64,000 nt of DNA from the NCBI GenBank assembly GCA_021234155.1, contig JAJEKV010000058.1:2103060-2167059 (forward strand), in the 5' to 3' direction. Shown piece after piece: positions 22,417-34,827 of the stretch. The translations under genes were made by a program, and so were the position numbers. Each line of letters starts with the position of its first letter. Within the stretch, counting starts at the first letter, position 1. The notes under the pieces were generated by a model. The model had not been told where the DNA came from, did not search any database, and saw nothing but the letters and a program-made list of their open reading frames with translations. This DNA is from Isoetes taiwanensis (taxonomy: Eukaryota; Streptophyta; Lycopodiopsida; Isoetales; Isoetaceae).

Positions 22417-24118
22417 ATACCCTAGTTCTTGTATTATGAAGATCTTGTCTTGCAATTTAAGGGGCATAAAAGGCCCTCTTAAAAGAAGACGAGCAATTGC
22501 TCAAATTAGACAATACAATGCTGATATTATCATGCTCCAGGAATTGAGGTTACCTCAATTTGAATGCTCCAATTTGGCCGATTGGATCTCACCAGGTAGT
22601 GCCTCCATTTGGATTGAAGCCACAGGTACTCGAGGGAGCTTATGCATTATTTGGAAAGACCTTAAACACACTTCAATATTCAACAACCCTTGCAAATCAT
22701 GGCAGGCTGTTACTTTCTCCTCAGCTGAAAATAATTTTGGCATCATAAACATCTATGCTTCAACAGATTCAAGGTATAGAGAAACTCTTTGGTTGAATTT
22801 AGACAGTTCGCTATTAAATCATGGCATTTCAACTTGGATCTTGGGGGGAGACGTCAATAATACTCCTTCTTAGGATCTTAAGGTGGGTAAACAACTAAAT
22901 TTATCCTGTAATGAGAAGATTTCCTGGGATAATCTCATTGATAACCATCTTTTGCATCATATTCCATCATCTACTGCTAAATACACCTGGAGTAACAAGC
23001 AAGAGGGCATTACTAATTTGACCAATGGCTTTTGGGACAACTGTCTGGTAACTAGTGATGAATGCACATCGATTTCAGATCACCAGCCCCAATTCTTAAC
23101 CATTAAACATGAAATTCTGATTAATAGACAAGGCAATATTCCTTTCAAATTCAATTGCTCTCTATTGAAATCTGAGGCTTTCTGTGCGGAATTCAAATTC
23201 TTTTACTCCAATCTCCCAAGAGTTAGCTTGAACAATATGAGAGAATTCTATGCCAATATCAAAGCAGCTAAAGGATGGATCAAAAGTTGGGCAAAAAATT
23301 ACCATGCTCAGAAGAATGTTGAGAAGAATAAATATTTGCATGATATTAAGAATGTTAGAATGCAGCTTCAAAATGATCCTCTAAATCTTAACCCACATTT
23401 ATTGGAAGGTAATTTGGAAAATTCGATCAAATTAATAGAGGAATTTGAAGCTAAAGGTGCTGCTATCTCATGTAAGTTGAAATATCATGCCAATTTAGAT
23501 AAGGTAAACTCCAAATCCTTTTTCAGGGTGGCCAAAAACAAGCTCCTCAAGTCTAATATTTCCAAAATTATCTCTGATGATAATACCATTCTAGACAATC
23601 ACTCTGAGATCTCGAAATTCTCTAACAGTAAATATTCTGATTTATTCTCTCAACAACCTTATGATTCGAATACTATTAGTATGGCCAATGTGTTCTATGA
23701 AATGGTTCAGAATATTCCTAAAAATCAGGCTCCAGCTGAATATGATTCCATGAATATAAATTTATCCAATCCTCCCAGTGTTGAAGAGATCTTTAAAACT
23801 CTAACATCTCTAGCTAAAGGGAAAAGCCCTGGTCCTGATGGCTTCCCATCTGATTTTTACATACACTTTTGGGATGTTTTACATTGTGATTTCTCTAGAA
23901 TGATCCATGGCTTTTGGCAATCTAATCATCTTCATCCTGCAATTTTGCTGGTCTTATTTCTTTAATTCCAAAAAAGAAAGACCCTTCAACATTCTCAGAC
24001 TGGAGACCAATATCTTTGACCAACACTTCTTATAAGGTATGTGCTAAAATTATTGCCAATAGGGTCAAAGGCCATCTTCAGAATGCTATAAGTCCTTCAC
24101 AATTTGCCATACAATTTC
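22417..24118 (+). mobile_element. LINE copy A, 3' part (ORF2), truncated
   Basis: The element resumes after the TIR insertion. ORF2 starts at ATG 22436, matching copy C (ATGAAGATCxT, CGxGGCATAAAAGGxCCTxT). It ends abruptly near 24110, inside the RT domain at the position corresponding to SPSQFAF in other LINEs, so the rest of ORF2 and the 3' tail are missing. A later deletion or insertion removed them. Confidence 0.8.
22436..24115 (+). pseudogene. LINE A ORF2: AP-endonuclease and N-terminal RT, broken
   Basis: The endonuclease domain has CNLRGIKGPLKRRRAIAQI at the start, IIMLQELRLP, and GGDVNNTPS* at 22845-22873. The TAG at 22871 stands where copy C has TGG, so a Trp codon became a stop. The frame continues at 22883-23965 with ISDHQPQFLTI and then the RT start SLAKGKSPGPDGFPSDFY (23810-23865). 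A frameshift near 23955 leads to SLIPKKKDPSTFSDWRPIS and ends at QNAISPSQFA. The catalytic YxDD block is absent because of the truncation. Confidence 0.8.
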
Positions 24119-25500
24119 TTGATCTAGGACGATCAATCCTGAGAAGGGGAGGAATTGATATAGTTTAAGGTTAATAACTAATAATGATGCTCGGGGGAGT
24201 GGCCTTGCATGGAACAATATTTATTGATATGATCAAGTAATAAAGTCATCCAGTATGTCTAAGCCTTGCTATTATCAAAGAGAGAGCTAAAAATAAACCT
24301 TGACCTTTATTTAGAAGCAAAAAGGCAAAAAAGAAAAAGTGTTACTACCTATAAATAGGACAACTTTGAGATGTGATATCTCCGCGACCACAACTCAGAA
24401 ATCGGCGATCCTTACTTGTTGGAAAGCCCTTGAAGTCTAGTTTCCAGATTGGGCTTGGTTGTCCATAGATCCCTTACGGTTTGAAAGTTATGCCCAGAAA
24501 GGTGCATAGGGGTCTGAGTTGACTGCACAACTAGATCTGCTTCTTCCTATGTTGATGATGTGCCTAGCCTTACTTTCTAGTATCTTCTCTTGTTTCTTTC
24601 TTGATCATATCATTAGAAGGAGTTCATGTAACACCAGTGGTTGTAACATCATGACGTCCTTATGGTGGGTCATGGTGGGCAATGGTGGGCGATGGTGGGC
24701 GATGGCGATGGCGATGGTGGGCGATGGTGGTCTGACGGAAATGTCCAGCTAAGTGCATTTCTCCCAGATTTCATGGTTCTTAATACGCTAGTTTTCTCAA
24801 AAGATTAGGATTAGACTATGTTCATTATTCTTAGGAAATAAGCTACGTAGTACACAAATGTATGAATGCTCTGGCCGAGAAAGAACAGCCGGATATCTGG
24901 GCATGAACAGGGCGTACCGCTGATAGATCATGACATACAGTTGTGGTAGAAAATTTGAAATTTAAGATAGATAACGAGCGAAAACAGGCGACTCAACAGG
25001 CACAATTGGAGAATAAAGGGGAACATAGGGGAGGAGGAGCTCAAGTTTCCGGTGACGGGCGATTCAAAATCTCAGAGCCGTTAGGAAATAAGTAAAATAA
25101 AAGAAATTAGAAATCGTGGAAAATCAATGAATTTGGAAATAAAGAGGATGAGACGTGGCAAAGTGGTGAGATAACACCAGACGACTGTCCAGCTGCAAAG
25201 GGTAGGACACGTGGCGGAGACAGGAAGGAAAACGTGAAAAAAAAAATTTATATATATAGAAATATAGAAATATATAAAATATAGAACGTCGTAAATTAAC
25301 GACTATGACAGGATAAGACGGGTAGTAGTGATCATGACAGCTACGGATAGCCATAATAATGAGTAGTATAGTGAAAATAGGAAAGGTACAGATGTCAGCT
25401 ATCGGGCTAGGGCTGTGTGGCGGGGATTAGCAGACGAAAACTCTTGGGACAGGATAGGACAAGACTGGTAGGCGGGAAACCGGACAGATTTCGTAAACCC
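24119..25500. other. Unassigned repeat-like sequence
   Basis: No gene is visible. The stretch GATATCTCCGCGACCACAAC at about 24374 and the following lines look like retrotransposon LTR or leader sequence, but I found no partner repeat in the window. It also contains the GGTGGGC array listed separately. Confidence 0.35.
24662..24733 (+). repeat. 10-bp ATGGTGGGCG repeat
   Basis: About seven units of ATGGTGGGC(G/A) with some GATGGC variants. G-rich on the + strand. Confidence 0.85.
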
Positions 25501-25512
25501 TAAATACCCTAA

Positions 25513-25525
25513 ATACTATATATAA
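25513..25525 (+). promoter_or_regulatory. TATA-like box upstream of the cysteine-rich ORF
   Basis: CTATATATAACAG follows AAACCCTAAATACCC-type sequence. It lies about 160 bp ahead of the first ATG (25679). No experimental start is known. It could equally be the promoter of a retroelement LTR. Confidence 0.35.
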
Positions 25526-25712
25526 CAGTTACATCGAGAGAAAGAGTAATAGTGAAGGCGCCCCTTAGAACTCAGATTTCCTCCGGTCGCTTGAGCGCCT
25601 GCTCTTGAGGCCCTGGAAATTCAGCCGAGCAAGGAAGCGCCAGCAAGTCTCAACATCCGTCCCAGCTCACGATCAAGTATGGACAGGGGGAAGAAGATTC
25701 TTTTGGATGTAG

Positions 25713-26246
25713 ATGAAGAAGGCCGGCAAGAAGCGCCCCAACTCCGGCACCCCAGGCAACTTAACAGTGCCATTCAATCCTGAGCTGGAGGAGCTTAATC
25801 CGTGGTGCATTTGCTTCGACAGTTGTATGCGCCTGAGCAGAGGTTTGCCATCATGCATCAGCTACGGCCGAGTGCATTGTCTGTACTGTGACAGAATTCA
25901 TCATGCACAGTCCATGCGGGATAGCCAATATACCCTAGGATTGCTTGAAGTACTCGGAGTATTAGGCGACAAGAATGACTCGGTGAGGCGCCAAGACATG
26001 GATCGAACTATGCAGTGCTTCAATAGATTGCAGGTTCATGCCGCCATACAAAGGTCCTCAAGTTATCAGCACAATCTTCTGGTGTGTGATTTCGGTAAGG
26101 TTTGTATTTACTGCTGTGAGAAAAACCCCGTCGATTTTCTGTGCCGGGCGTATATGGGCAGGAATCTCGAAAAAGTTAAAAAAAATCGGGGAGCCATCTT
26201 CCGAAAAGAAGCTAAAAAATTAGTTATGGTCAGGAAAAGAGTTTGA
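25713..26246 (+). CDS. Hypothetical cysteine-rich protein, 177 residues
   Basis: An ATG-started frame with a basic N-terminus (MKKAGKKRPNSG). Cysteine and histidine clusters follow: CICFDSC at residues 32-38, CLYCDRIHH around 56-64, and CDFGKVCIYCCEKNPVDFLC around 125-145. A Lys/Arg-rich C-terminus follows (RKEAKKLVMVRKRV). The pattern could bind zinc, but I recognise no family. An upstream ATG at 25679 opens a 34-codon frame overlapping the start. It lies between two LINEs and may belong to an unidentified element. Confidence 0.35.
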   Translation: MKKAGKKRPNSGTPGNLTVPFNPELEELNPWCICFDSCMRLSRGLPSCISYGRVHCLYCDRIHHAQSMRDSQYTLGLLEVLGVLGDKNDSVRRQDMDRTMQCFNRLQVHAAIQRSSSYQHNLLVCDFGKVCIYCCEKNPVDFLCRAYMGRNLEKVKKNRGAIFRKEAKKLVMVRKRV

Positions 26247-26932
26247 TCAGCATGAAATCAGGGGAGGAGACGAAAGAAGGGGGGAGGCCCAGGCAGATGC
26301 ATGCCATGCTCTCCTTTTGTTCTACTCTTTTTATCTTTTATCTCTTTATCTTTTTATCTTTTTATATCTTTTTGTCTTCTGGCTCTACTCTTTTCTGTTG
26401 TCTGTTCAAAACAATCCGCTGCTCAAACAGTTAGGTTCAGAAACTTCAACAACTTCCAAGGAGGCACTATGAATAGATAATAGGCATCAGCATATGACTG
26501 TAACAGATCAGTGCAGGTAAGTAATCCCGATCAGAAGGGATACAAATCATGTTTGTTTATGTGAGGAAAAACGATTTTTGGATAAGAATGACTGAAAAGC
26601 TAAGAAATGTAAGTGAGAGAAGAACTCTCCTTTTAATGTATAATTTTTTGCAGTAAGCATAGCATCGGATGTTATCCATATTAACTTTGTTCCAGTGTCG
26701 CTCATTTGTATTTCGTAAACTAATATGATATAACCAAATCAGCGAACTAACAGCTGTAAGTGGGAATGTCCACATACATCTCGGGGGTGACTATACGAGA
26801 ACATATTGGGTGATATGTAGTAATTTAGGAAAGGGTATCCAGGGCTCAGTTAGACACGCCGAACAAGAACAAATAGGGGTGGCTAGCTTACCGATAAACT
26901 ATGCACAAACTGGAAGAACTAGTTACCAAAAT
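26247..26932. other. No gene seen; T-rich low-complexity stretch
   Basis: A TCTTTTTATC-rich tract lies at about 26315-26375. No other feature is evident. Confidence 0.4.
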
Positions 26933-27214
26933 TAAAATAGGATGGTGTCGTTTGTAGATGATTTACAAAAATGGACGTGCGCCTATTTTCTTGCCTTTTT
27001 TGTCTTTTTCCCATATTTTCTGTTTCAAACTCTTTCTTGATCCAAAATATGGGAAAATTTGAAATTTCTGAGATTTGAGAAAGAATTTTTGTGGATCAAT
27101 CTGCTGCCCTTGTAGAAGGGTAGCTTCAGTTGGATTCTTCACATTCTGTTCTTCAAATTGACTACCTTTTTCCTATACTTATGCAGCAGTATCACCCTTT
27201 CTTTCGTCTGTTTC

Positions 27215-27630
27215 ATGGAAACCTCAGTTTCCACAATTATAAGGGAGAAATCTAGAATCTCGTGTGGTTTTTTGAAGGGCTCGACCAGCGATCTTTGGAA
27301 TTCCTTAATCATTCATCGGTTTTCCCGGATAATCTGTTCACTCGAAAGTACTCTTTTGTGCCAAGCACGGTTGAATTTGAAGTTCAAATCACAAATTAAG
27401 TGGCTAGAGGAATTTCGGTTCAAGTGCATTCGCCCAAAGAAAAATTTCGAGTTCATTGTGAATGGTTGGACTACATGATCTCTGTTGAAATTTATTCACC
27501 TCAAGATCTGCTCAATTCGGCCAATTTCCCCACAAATTTCTCTGAATTGTATCATGTCTCTTCGACACTTGATTATTGCATTGTATGGCATCCAGGTCCT
27601 CTTTGGGTTAATTTTGCTTCATGCTTTTAG
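27215..27630 (+). pseudogene. LINE C ORF0: counterpart of LINE A ORF0
   Basis: ATG 27215 opens METSVSTIIREK and runs through CGFLKGSTSDLWNSLI. A frameshift near 27325 leads to FPDNLFTRKYSFVPS and VEFEVQITN*. After a further shift come WLEEF and FRVHCEW..ISVEIYSPQDLL. These blocks match copy A (650-957) in order and spacing. No known domain is recognised. Two diverged copies keeping the same start and protein blocks argue that this leader once encoded a protein of about 100-130 residues. Confidence 0.5.
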
Positions 27631-27724
27631 TTTTACATCCCCATTTCTGTTATCTTTTTCCCCCCTTTCCAATTGTTAAAAGTTTTGCATGATCTTTTTT
27701 GTTTCCTTCCTCTGAATTTTCCAT

Positions 27725-30114
27725 GATGGTCTCCAATTTACCTAAAACCCTAAACATTTGGCTATTCTACGCGTTTCGAATCTTCCCGCCTCCGATCGAT
27801 CCTCGGTGCTCCAAAATCTGATCTCCTTTCAAGATCAGCCTTCCGATCTAATCCTTTTTGGGAACTTTGACAATCTGCTTCCTTCCTCGTCTACAATGGA
27901 TCCAATTTCTCGCCGCGTTCCGCGTTGGGATAACCTTTACGCTGATCCCGTCATAGGGGTATCCTTCATCGCATAAATCCTGTCACTCAAGCCCCCTTTC
28001 CTTATGGAGTTGCTAGAGGCCACCAAGAGATCCGCTCAAATGAAGAATTGGATGAAAGACTCAAGCGCACCACAATTCCTCATCTCAAAGACCTGGAAGT
28101 TAAACATCTACCATGGTATTTCTCTAAATCTTCCGATTGTTCATTCAAAAATTCATGCTTTATCAAACTCTGCTTTGTGATTATTAAAGTTCAAAAAGTG
28201 GCATGAAATTAGATAAATTGTGGGCCTTTCTTCTCGACCTTCATAAAGGTATCCTTATTCGGCTATATATTGGCTCAATTATCCCTACATTATGCTTGAA
28301 TGTGGGAATTCTAAATCAACCAATTTCTTTTCGAACTTTGGTCCCTTTAACCTATGAGACCTCTCAATTGATCTTCCTTAAATGGCATCCAAAGCTTGAT
28401 ATTGATCAAATGAATAATTTATGCATTGCTTCCACATCATTATTTGGCCTGAATCCAATATATTGGGATGAAGATTGCTTTAAACTCCTCTTTAACTCTA
28501 TTGGAACTTATATTTCCACGGAATACTCCCCGGCCAAACCTCCCAGAAGCTTTGTTCAGCTTGATCTATCCAAAGATATACCCCTATCCATTCCTTTTAC
28601 AGATGCTTTTGGCCATGAATCTTTATTAAGTCTTAGATGGTCTGGACTGCCCTCACAATGTCGAAAATGCACTCATAGGCATTTACGGTACTCGAATACA
28701 AGCGATAATGAAATCCTCAAGTCAACGAGACCTCATCAAGTTGCTCGGGGTTCGGATAAGGATCCCAATCATCATGCTTTAAGTGATCCCGTCTACTAAA
28801 AAAACTGCAATAAATGGAAACAGTGATCCCGAGTTTCAAAGGCTGCGAGAAGATGATAGATTCAAATGGACAAAAGTCAATGGAAGCTACAAGAGAATCC
28901 AGAAAAACAAGGTCGCTTTCGTGATGAAATGAGAGTCAAAGACAAAGTATGTGAAGAAGAGTTCTCAATTCCTTCAAAAAACTTCGAGCCCTAACAATTG
29001 GTGAGCCAAAACTTCTAGTCAAAGGTATTATGGTGGAAAAACTCCTCAGCTCTTGATATGTTAAATTTCACTCTGGTGAAAAATAATCAAGGAGGCCAAA
29101 AGAGGCCAAAAATCAAGAAAAAGGTCAATGTTCCAACAGCCTTATGGATTATCCTATCAAGAATAAAAGTAAGAGTGGGTCATTAACTACAAAATCTAGG
29201 GACAAATCAAAGTTTCAAATGAATTCCTCTCGTGAATTCACATGTTAAAATACCGATGTCGACTAATTTGAATCAGCAAGACAAAAAGTCGATGAGACTA
29301 TAATGGACAATCATTTGTCCAATATCAATGATCAAAATCTTTACAGATTTGACTCAAAGAGTCGAACATCGGCAAGTCAACTTCAAAGTCAATCGCTCTA
29401 ATCCTTTCCGGTATTATCCGACCTTAATGGTAAGCTTGATTCTGAATTAAATAATAGCAAAAAAAAATGTTTCCCAAAATTGTCCCTCACCTATCCATCC
29501 CTTAGCCACTCCTCATATACATACTTTCGGTCTGGCTGGTACAAACATTGAAGAGCCAGCCCTCCCTAATTGACCTTGACTCTCCCGGTGATGGATTCCT
29601 CTATAAGTCCAATCAGAATATCAGATAAGTTTGCTGAGCAGATGGCCTCTCTGCAAAATCTCGCTCCACAAATTTCACTTTTGAAGGGACTTACAATAAA
29701 TGAGATGGGGAATGATTACCTGCTACTCTGATTGCTCCTGATTTTGTTCCCGATACCCCTGAAGACACTCAAATTGTGGAGCTTCAAGAAAAAGAAAGTA
29801 CCAGGCAAGTTCTTACTTCTGCTCCTTCAAATGTTAATGTAAACCCTATTAACATTAATCCTATGTTTCAATTCTTTCCTGGAGGATGTTCTGATTATAG
29901 TGATAATGATGGTTTTGGGAGTGACAAAGAGAACCGATAAAGAAGAATATTTAAATGAAAATTTTAGTATTGATCCTAAGTCCGAGAAGAGTCGTCACGT
30001 GAAAAAATCATCTAAAAAGGATGGAGATAAACTGGGATTGATCTTGTCTGGTCTAAATAAAACTCCTGCTCAAAATACCAGAAGTAAGAGAAAATCAAGA
30101 AAGAATAGATTATA
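27725..30114 (+). pseudogene. LINE C ORF1, DUF4283-like, broken
   Basis: The best preserved part is 28203-28799: LHKGILIRL, then FLKWHPKLDIDQMNNLCIAS, LNPIYWDEDCFKLLFNSIGT and LRWSGLPSQCRKC. It aligns with copy A ORF1. LPASDRSSVLQ upstream (27780-27812) supplies the Arg codon that is a stop in copy A. The C-terminal half is scattered over frames and ends in a basic patch (TRSKRKSRKNRL) at 30114, 30 bp before ORF2. It was probably an RNA-binding LINE gag-like protein. Confidence 0.7.
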
Positions 30115-30143
30115 ATTTGCCTTTTCTATCTTCCTTCTTATAA

Positions 30144-33100
30144 TGAAGATCCTTTCCTGGAACCTTAGAGGCATAAAAGGTCCTTTGAAAAGAAGAAGGG
30201 CTATTGCTCAAATCGGGATGTATAATCTTGATATAATCCTTCTTCAGAGCTTAAACTTCCCTCTTTTGAATGTAGCAATTTGGGGATTGGATATACCCTT
30301 CTTCTTCTTCAATCTGGATTAACTCTTAAGGGGGCTTGTGGTGGTTTAGCCATTGTTTGGAAAAAAAAGACATCAAGCATTCCTCCTTCTACAATAGCCC
30401 TTCCAAAGCTTGGCGGGGCTATGATTTGCTTTCTGTCTCGAATTCCAATTTTGGAATCATCAATATATATGCCCCTACCTCTCCAAAAGATAGGGAACCT
30501 ATATGGAGTGAAATTAATAGTTGGTTGGGATCTCAAACTATAGACAAGCCGGATTGTTCTTTGGAGACTTCAATAATACCCCTTCTTGGGATTTTTAAGT
30601 TGGGAAATAAAATAAATATGTCCTCAAGCTGAAAAGCGGGATCTGCTTATCTCGATAACAATCTCATTCATATTTACTCTTCCACTTTGCCACCTACACT
30701 TGGTCTAATAAGCAAAAAGATAGAGCAAGGGTTTATTGCACTCTTGATGATTTTATGTTTCCAATCCATCTACTGACCTTTTTGGGACAATAGTTATGTA
30801 ACAAGTGATGAAGGAACCTCCATTTCTAACCATCAGCCTCAATTCCTTCATACCTCCCATGCTATTAGGATTCAAAGAGAAGGGAGCACTCCTTATAAAT
30901 TTAACTCTTCTCTTCTCGAGAATGAAAATTTCTGCTCCCAATTCGAGAACTTTCTATGATGAGTGACCATTAGGTTTCTTTGGTAACTCTATGCCTCCTA
31001 TGAAGCTTTTCTACTCTAAAATCAAGGAAGTCAAAAGATGGATTAAGAACTGGTCTAAGCTTATCAAAGATAAGTGCAGCAAGGAAAAAAACCAGCTCCT
31101 CATGTATATGAAAGAAATTAGATCCTTACTCCAAAATGATCCTTCCAGCTCTAACCTTCAAGTAGGGGAAGAAATTCTTGAGAGAAAAATCAAAAGGTAT
31201 TGAGGAGATTGAAGCTAAAGGCTCTGCAATTAGATGCAAGATCAAATATACTAATGATATGGACTCGGCTCCTCGTGGTTTTTCTTGGGGTAGCCAAAAG
31301 TAGAGTTCTTAGAAACTCCATTCACTTGAGACTATTGATGATCGGGATATTAAATATAATTCTCATTCGACATTGCTAATTTCTTCAAGAGTAGATACAT
31401 GGACATTTTAAAGACAAACCAATTCCTCCCAATGAGATCTAGGATGCAAATGACTTTTATTCCTTAGTCAATAATATTTTACACGATCCTCTGGAATCCA
31501 TGGGCGAGTCTCGGCTGCCATTCCTTCCCATAATGAGATTTATGACACCCTCAAGTCCTTTAGTAATGGTAAATCTCCCCGGCCTGATGGTTTCCAGCTG
31601 AATTTTATATCAAATTCGGGACATTCTCGAGAAATGACCGATCTCTCTAGTTCTTGCTTCTTCCGGAACTCTAATCATCTTCATCCTTCTATTTCCGGTG
31701 GCACCATAACTTTGGTTCCTAAGGTTGATCACCCTTCAAAGTTCCAAGGCTGAGACCAATCTCTCTCACAAACACTACATATAAACTTTGTGCCAAGATC
31801 ATTGCTCTCGGGATCAAAAAACTTTCTTCAAACAAATATTAGCCCAACTCAATCTGCTTTTCTTCCAAATAGATTCATTCGGATAACTATGTGGCTGCTA
31901 TGGAGGGTCTGCAGACTGGAATAAAATTTCAAATCAAAATTGCATTCTCCTTAAATTAGATTTCAAGAGAGCATTTGATTACGTTGGGTGGGATTTCTTG
32001 GATTTTGCAATGTCCAAAATTGGTTTCCATCCAAAGATTATTAATCTTATTCATGGTGCAATGCTAGATCGAACTCCATTATTCTTATAAATGGTGTCCC
32101 CCAATTGGTTTCTTCCCTCTCTCTTGTGGAGTAAGGCAAGGATGCCCTCTTGCTCCCTATTTATTCTTAGTGGTCTTTGAACTCCTAACTAAGGTTGTTT
32201 TGCATTATCGAGAATTCAGCTCATTTAAAAGGCCTAAATCTACCAAATTCCAATGATAGTATCACCATTCTCCAATATCTTGATGACACCTTCTCCTTTC
32301 TTGATGCTGATCTTCAAAACATCAATCTCTTCCTCAAGATTTTAGGTCAATTCTCTGCTTTGCATCGGTATCCATTTGAACTTGAACAAAAGTTTGATTA
32401 TTGGAGATGTCAATACTCCAACTTTAGGCTGGGATAAATGTCCTCCCCCAATCGAGGCAACCAAGCTTCTAGGTATGCCTCTTGCTATGGATCATACTAT
32501 CAAAGGTCTTTGGGATCCTATCCTCACGAGAATAAAAAGAAACTAAACAATTACAGGAGAACTATCTTTCTCTCTAGCGCCCGAGAACTATTATTGCTAA
32601 TGCTGTTCTTGCTAGCTCTCATGTATACTTCTCAACAGCCTTGGTGGCTCCAAAATGTGTCTATCCGAGCTTGAGAAAATCCTCGAAAACTTTATTTGGA
32701 AGGTAGTCATTTGGTCAACTGGAATTCTATCGCAGCGTCAAATCTTACGGTGGTTTAGGATGCAAAAATCTTTTCGACAAGCACAAGCTCTTCTTTGGGA
32801 AGTTTATATGGAAATCAATTCATGGGAATCCTTCTCCTACCAGAAATTCATCGAGATATTGGATTAATCTGAGTCATCCTCATGGTCACCCCTCTATTGA
32901 CACTTGCTCCCTCATTACGCCTTCAATCAGTTGAGACCTGCCACTAATATTTCTCCTCTTATGTGTAATCTTATCAAGGCTTGGAATGTGATCTCTCCTA
33001 ACTTCCATTTTATTGCTAGGGAAAAGCTTCATGAAGATACTACAATCTTCTGGAATCCAATTTTAGTTGAGCAAAATTCTCCTGTTCTTGCCATCAAGCA

Positions 33101-33823
33101 TCCTAGAATATATAAGAAGTGGTCTGAGGCTGGTTTCCTTTACCTTAAGGACTTGATTATTGATGGGAGAGTTATCTCTTGGACTAGACTGAAGGGTATG
33201 ATTGGAGGTACATCATCTGATAAAAAAATCTATGCTCTTATTAAACCCTTTCTCACAAACTTATCCCCAATCCCCGATAAACCTGATTGGACTATAAAAG
33301 GAAAAGGAGTCTACAAAGTGAAGGATGTATATAATGCTATGTCCTCTAACATGGATAATTGCAAAGCTATGCTAAAATGGTCTATTTCTTATGATCGACT
33401 TAAGAGTCTTTTTCCATAATGTTTGGAATTCTTATTGTCCTCCAAAAATTTCTTATTTTATCCTCGTTACTTGCTAATGGCAGTCTGAATAATCTGGTCT
33501 CTGTTTCCAAAAGAAATCCTAACATCTCAGCAAATTGCCCCTTAAACTGTAATAATCTAGAGGACTTTTCTCATATTTTCTTTTGCTGTAAGTTAGATGA
33601 TTTTTGGAACTGGATTGCTGCTAGATTTGGTATTGGGAATAATGGAGATCTTCTCTCCCTTATTCAACATAATGATATGTTTACAAATTCAATCATTTAC
33701 ATAGCTTTATGGAATATTTGGAAAGCAAGAAATCGCGTGTTATATGGTCATAAGAATCCTTCTATCTTTTGGATTAAGATGCATTTTCAGTTTGACTTTG
33801 AGACTATTGCAAATTGCTCATAA
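30144..33823 (+). pseudogene. LINE C ORF2: endonuclease, RT, zf-RVT, broken
   Basis: It starts ATGAAGATCCTTTCCTGG (SWNLRGIKGPLKRRRAIAQI). Endonuclease blocks FGIINIYAP and TPSWD-type follow. RT blocks include GKSPRPDGF (31570-31597), KLDFKRAFDYVGWDFLDFA (31952-32010), GVRQGCPLAPYLFLV (32127-32171), and YLDD (32277-32288), the catalytic motif. The C-terminal zf-RVT-type region CPLNCNNLEDFSHIFFCC and LWNIWKARNRVLY lie at 33538-33745. At least ten frame breaks occur. Confidence 0.8.
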
Positions 33824-34788
33824 AAAGAAATTTGGTACTAACTTTGACAGAAATGGGAGGTCTTTGGGGCGGTTTAGGGGACACTACAGGTTTATTTGCT
33901 TCAAATCTTAATGTTGTGGATTCTAATTTGTTTCTCCTCATGATCCTAGAGTATCTTGAATTCTGCGTGGAGAGGGGAGAAATAAATTAAAGCAACAACC
34001 GATCTCCTTTCAATCGGACTTCAACTCCATCACATTATGGAGAATGACATTGCCTCCTCTATGGATTCTTTTCTCATGAAAAAAGGGCATAGGAGACATC
34101 TGAAAGAAAGTGAAGATATGTGGGCGAGCATTTTTTGCAGAGAGGTTGTGCAACTTCATTGCCTTTGGATGTTTCTGTCAGTCAACAATTTCCTTCTTAA
34201 TGAGACTCAGCTGACTAGGTACAGAACCATGTACTATAACCACAAACTGTTGGCCGACCTCTATGGTTCTCTTCTTTTGCTCTTGGAAGGAAGAGACATG
34301 TTCCGTCTATGCTACCATAACAATTGGGCACCCAATCATTATCTTTTAGGGACTACGAGATGGATTCAATGCATACTTCAATTCTGTTTTCTCATCCCAG
34401 ACCTGATATACCCTTGTTGTTGGCCCATCCTCCAGGAAACACGTCTTTGCTCTTATTTGATTTAGTGCTGGCTTACCTTTTTGGTGGATTCAATTTTGGC
34501 AGGTTATCAGTTCTCTCTCAAGGTTATCAAATTCTACACGGCATTGCAGAGGTTACAAAATTTTTCTATACTCCAAGAATGGGAGTACCATCGGATCTTC
34601 TTAAGTGTAGCTGCTCATTATTCTGACTCATCCTTTTCACTGGATACAAACTCTTCTAAGTGTCCCTGTTATTCTTATTATTAGGTGATTACGATACACT
34701 TTTTTTGGTATGCTTAGTTTAAGGGCATGCTATTACATTGTATCTCTGAGATTTTATAATTAATGACAAAACCAACTCTTACTTTCAA

Positions 34789-34827
34789 AAAAAATAAAAA
34801 TAAAAATAAAATAAAATAAAATAGGAT
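34789..34827 (+). repeat. A-rich tail of LINE C and candidate TSD
   Basis: AAAAAAAATAAAAATAAAAA and TAAAA units form the 3' tail. The last 11 bases, TAAAATAGGAT, repeat 26933-26943. Confidence 0.6.

Larger units (their letters stand above)
26944..34816 (+). mobile_element. LINE copy C, full-length-sized L1-type element
   Basis: This element has a 5' leader matching copy A (GACGTGCGCCT at 26974), ORF0, ORF1, ORF2 with endonuclease, RT and zf-RVT, a 3' region of about 1 kb, and an A-rich tail of TAAAA units (34789-34824). TAAAATAGGAT occurs at 26933-26943 and at 34817-34827 and may be the target-site duplication. The right copy runs into the tail, so this is tentative. Multiple frameshifts and stops show that it is inactive. 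It is about 7.9 kb and shares its architecture with copy A. Confidence 0.8.
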
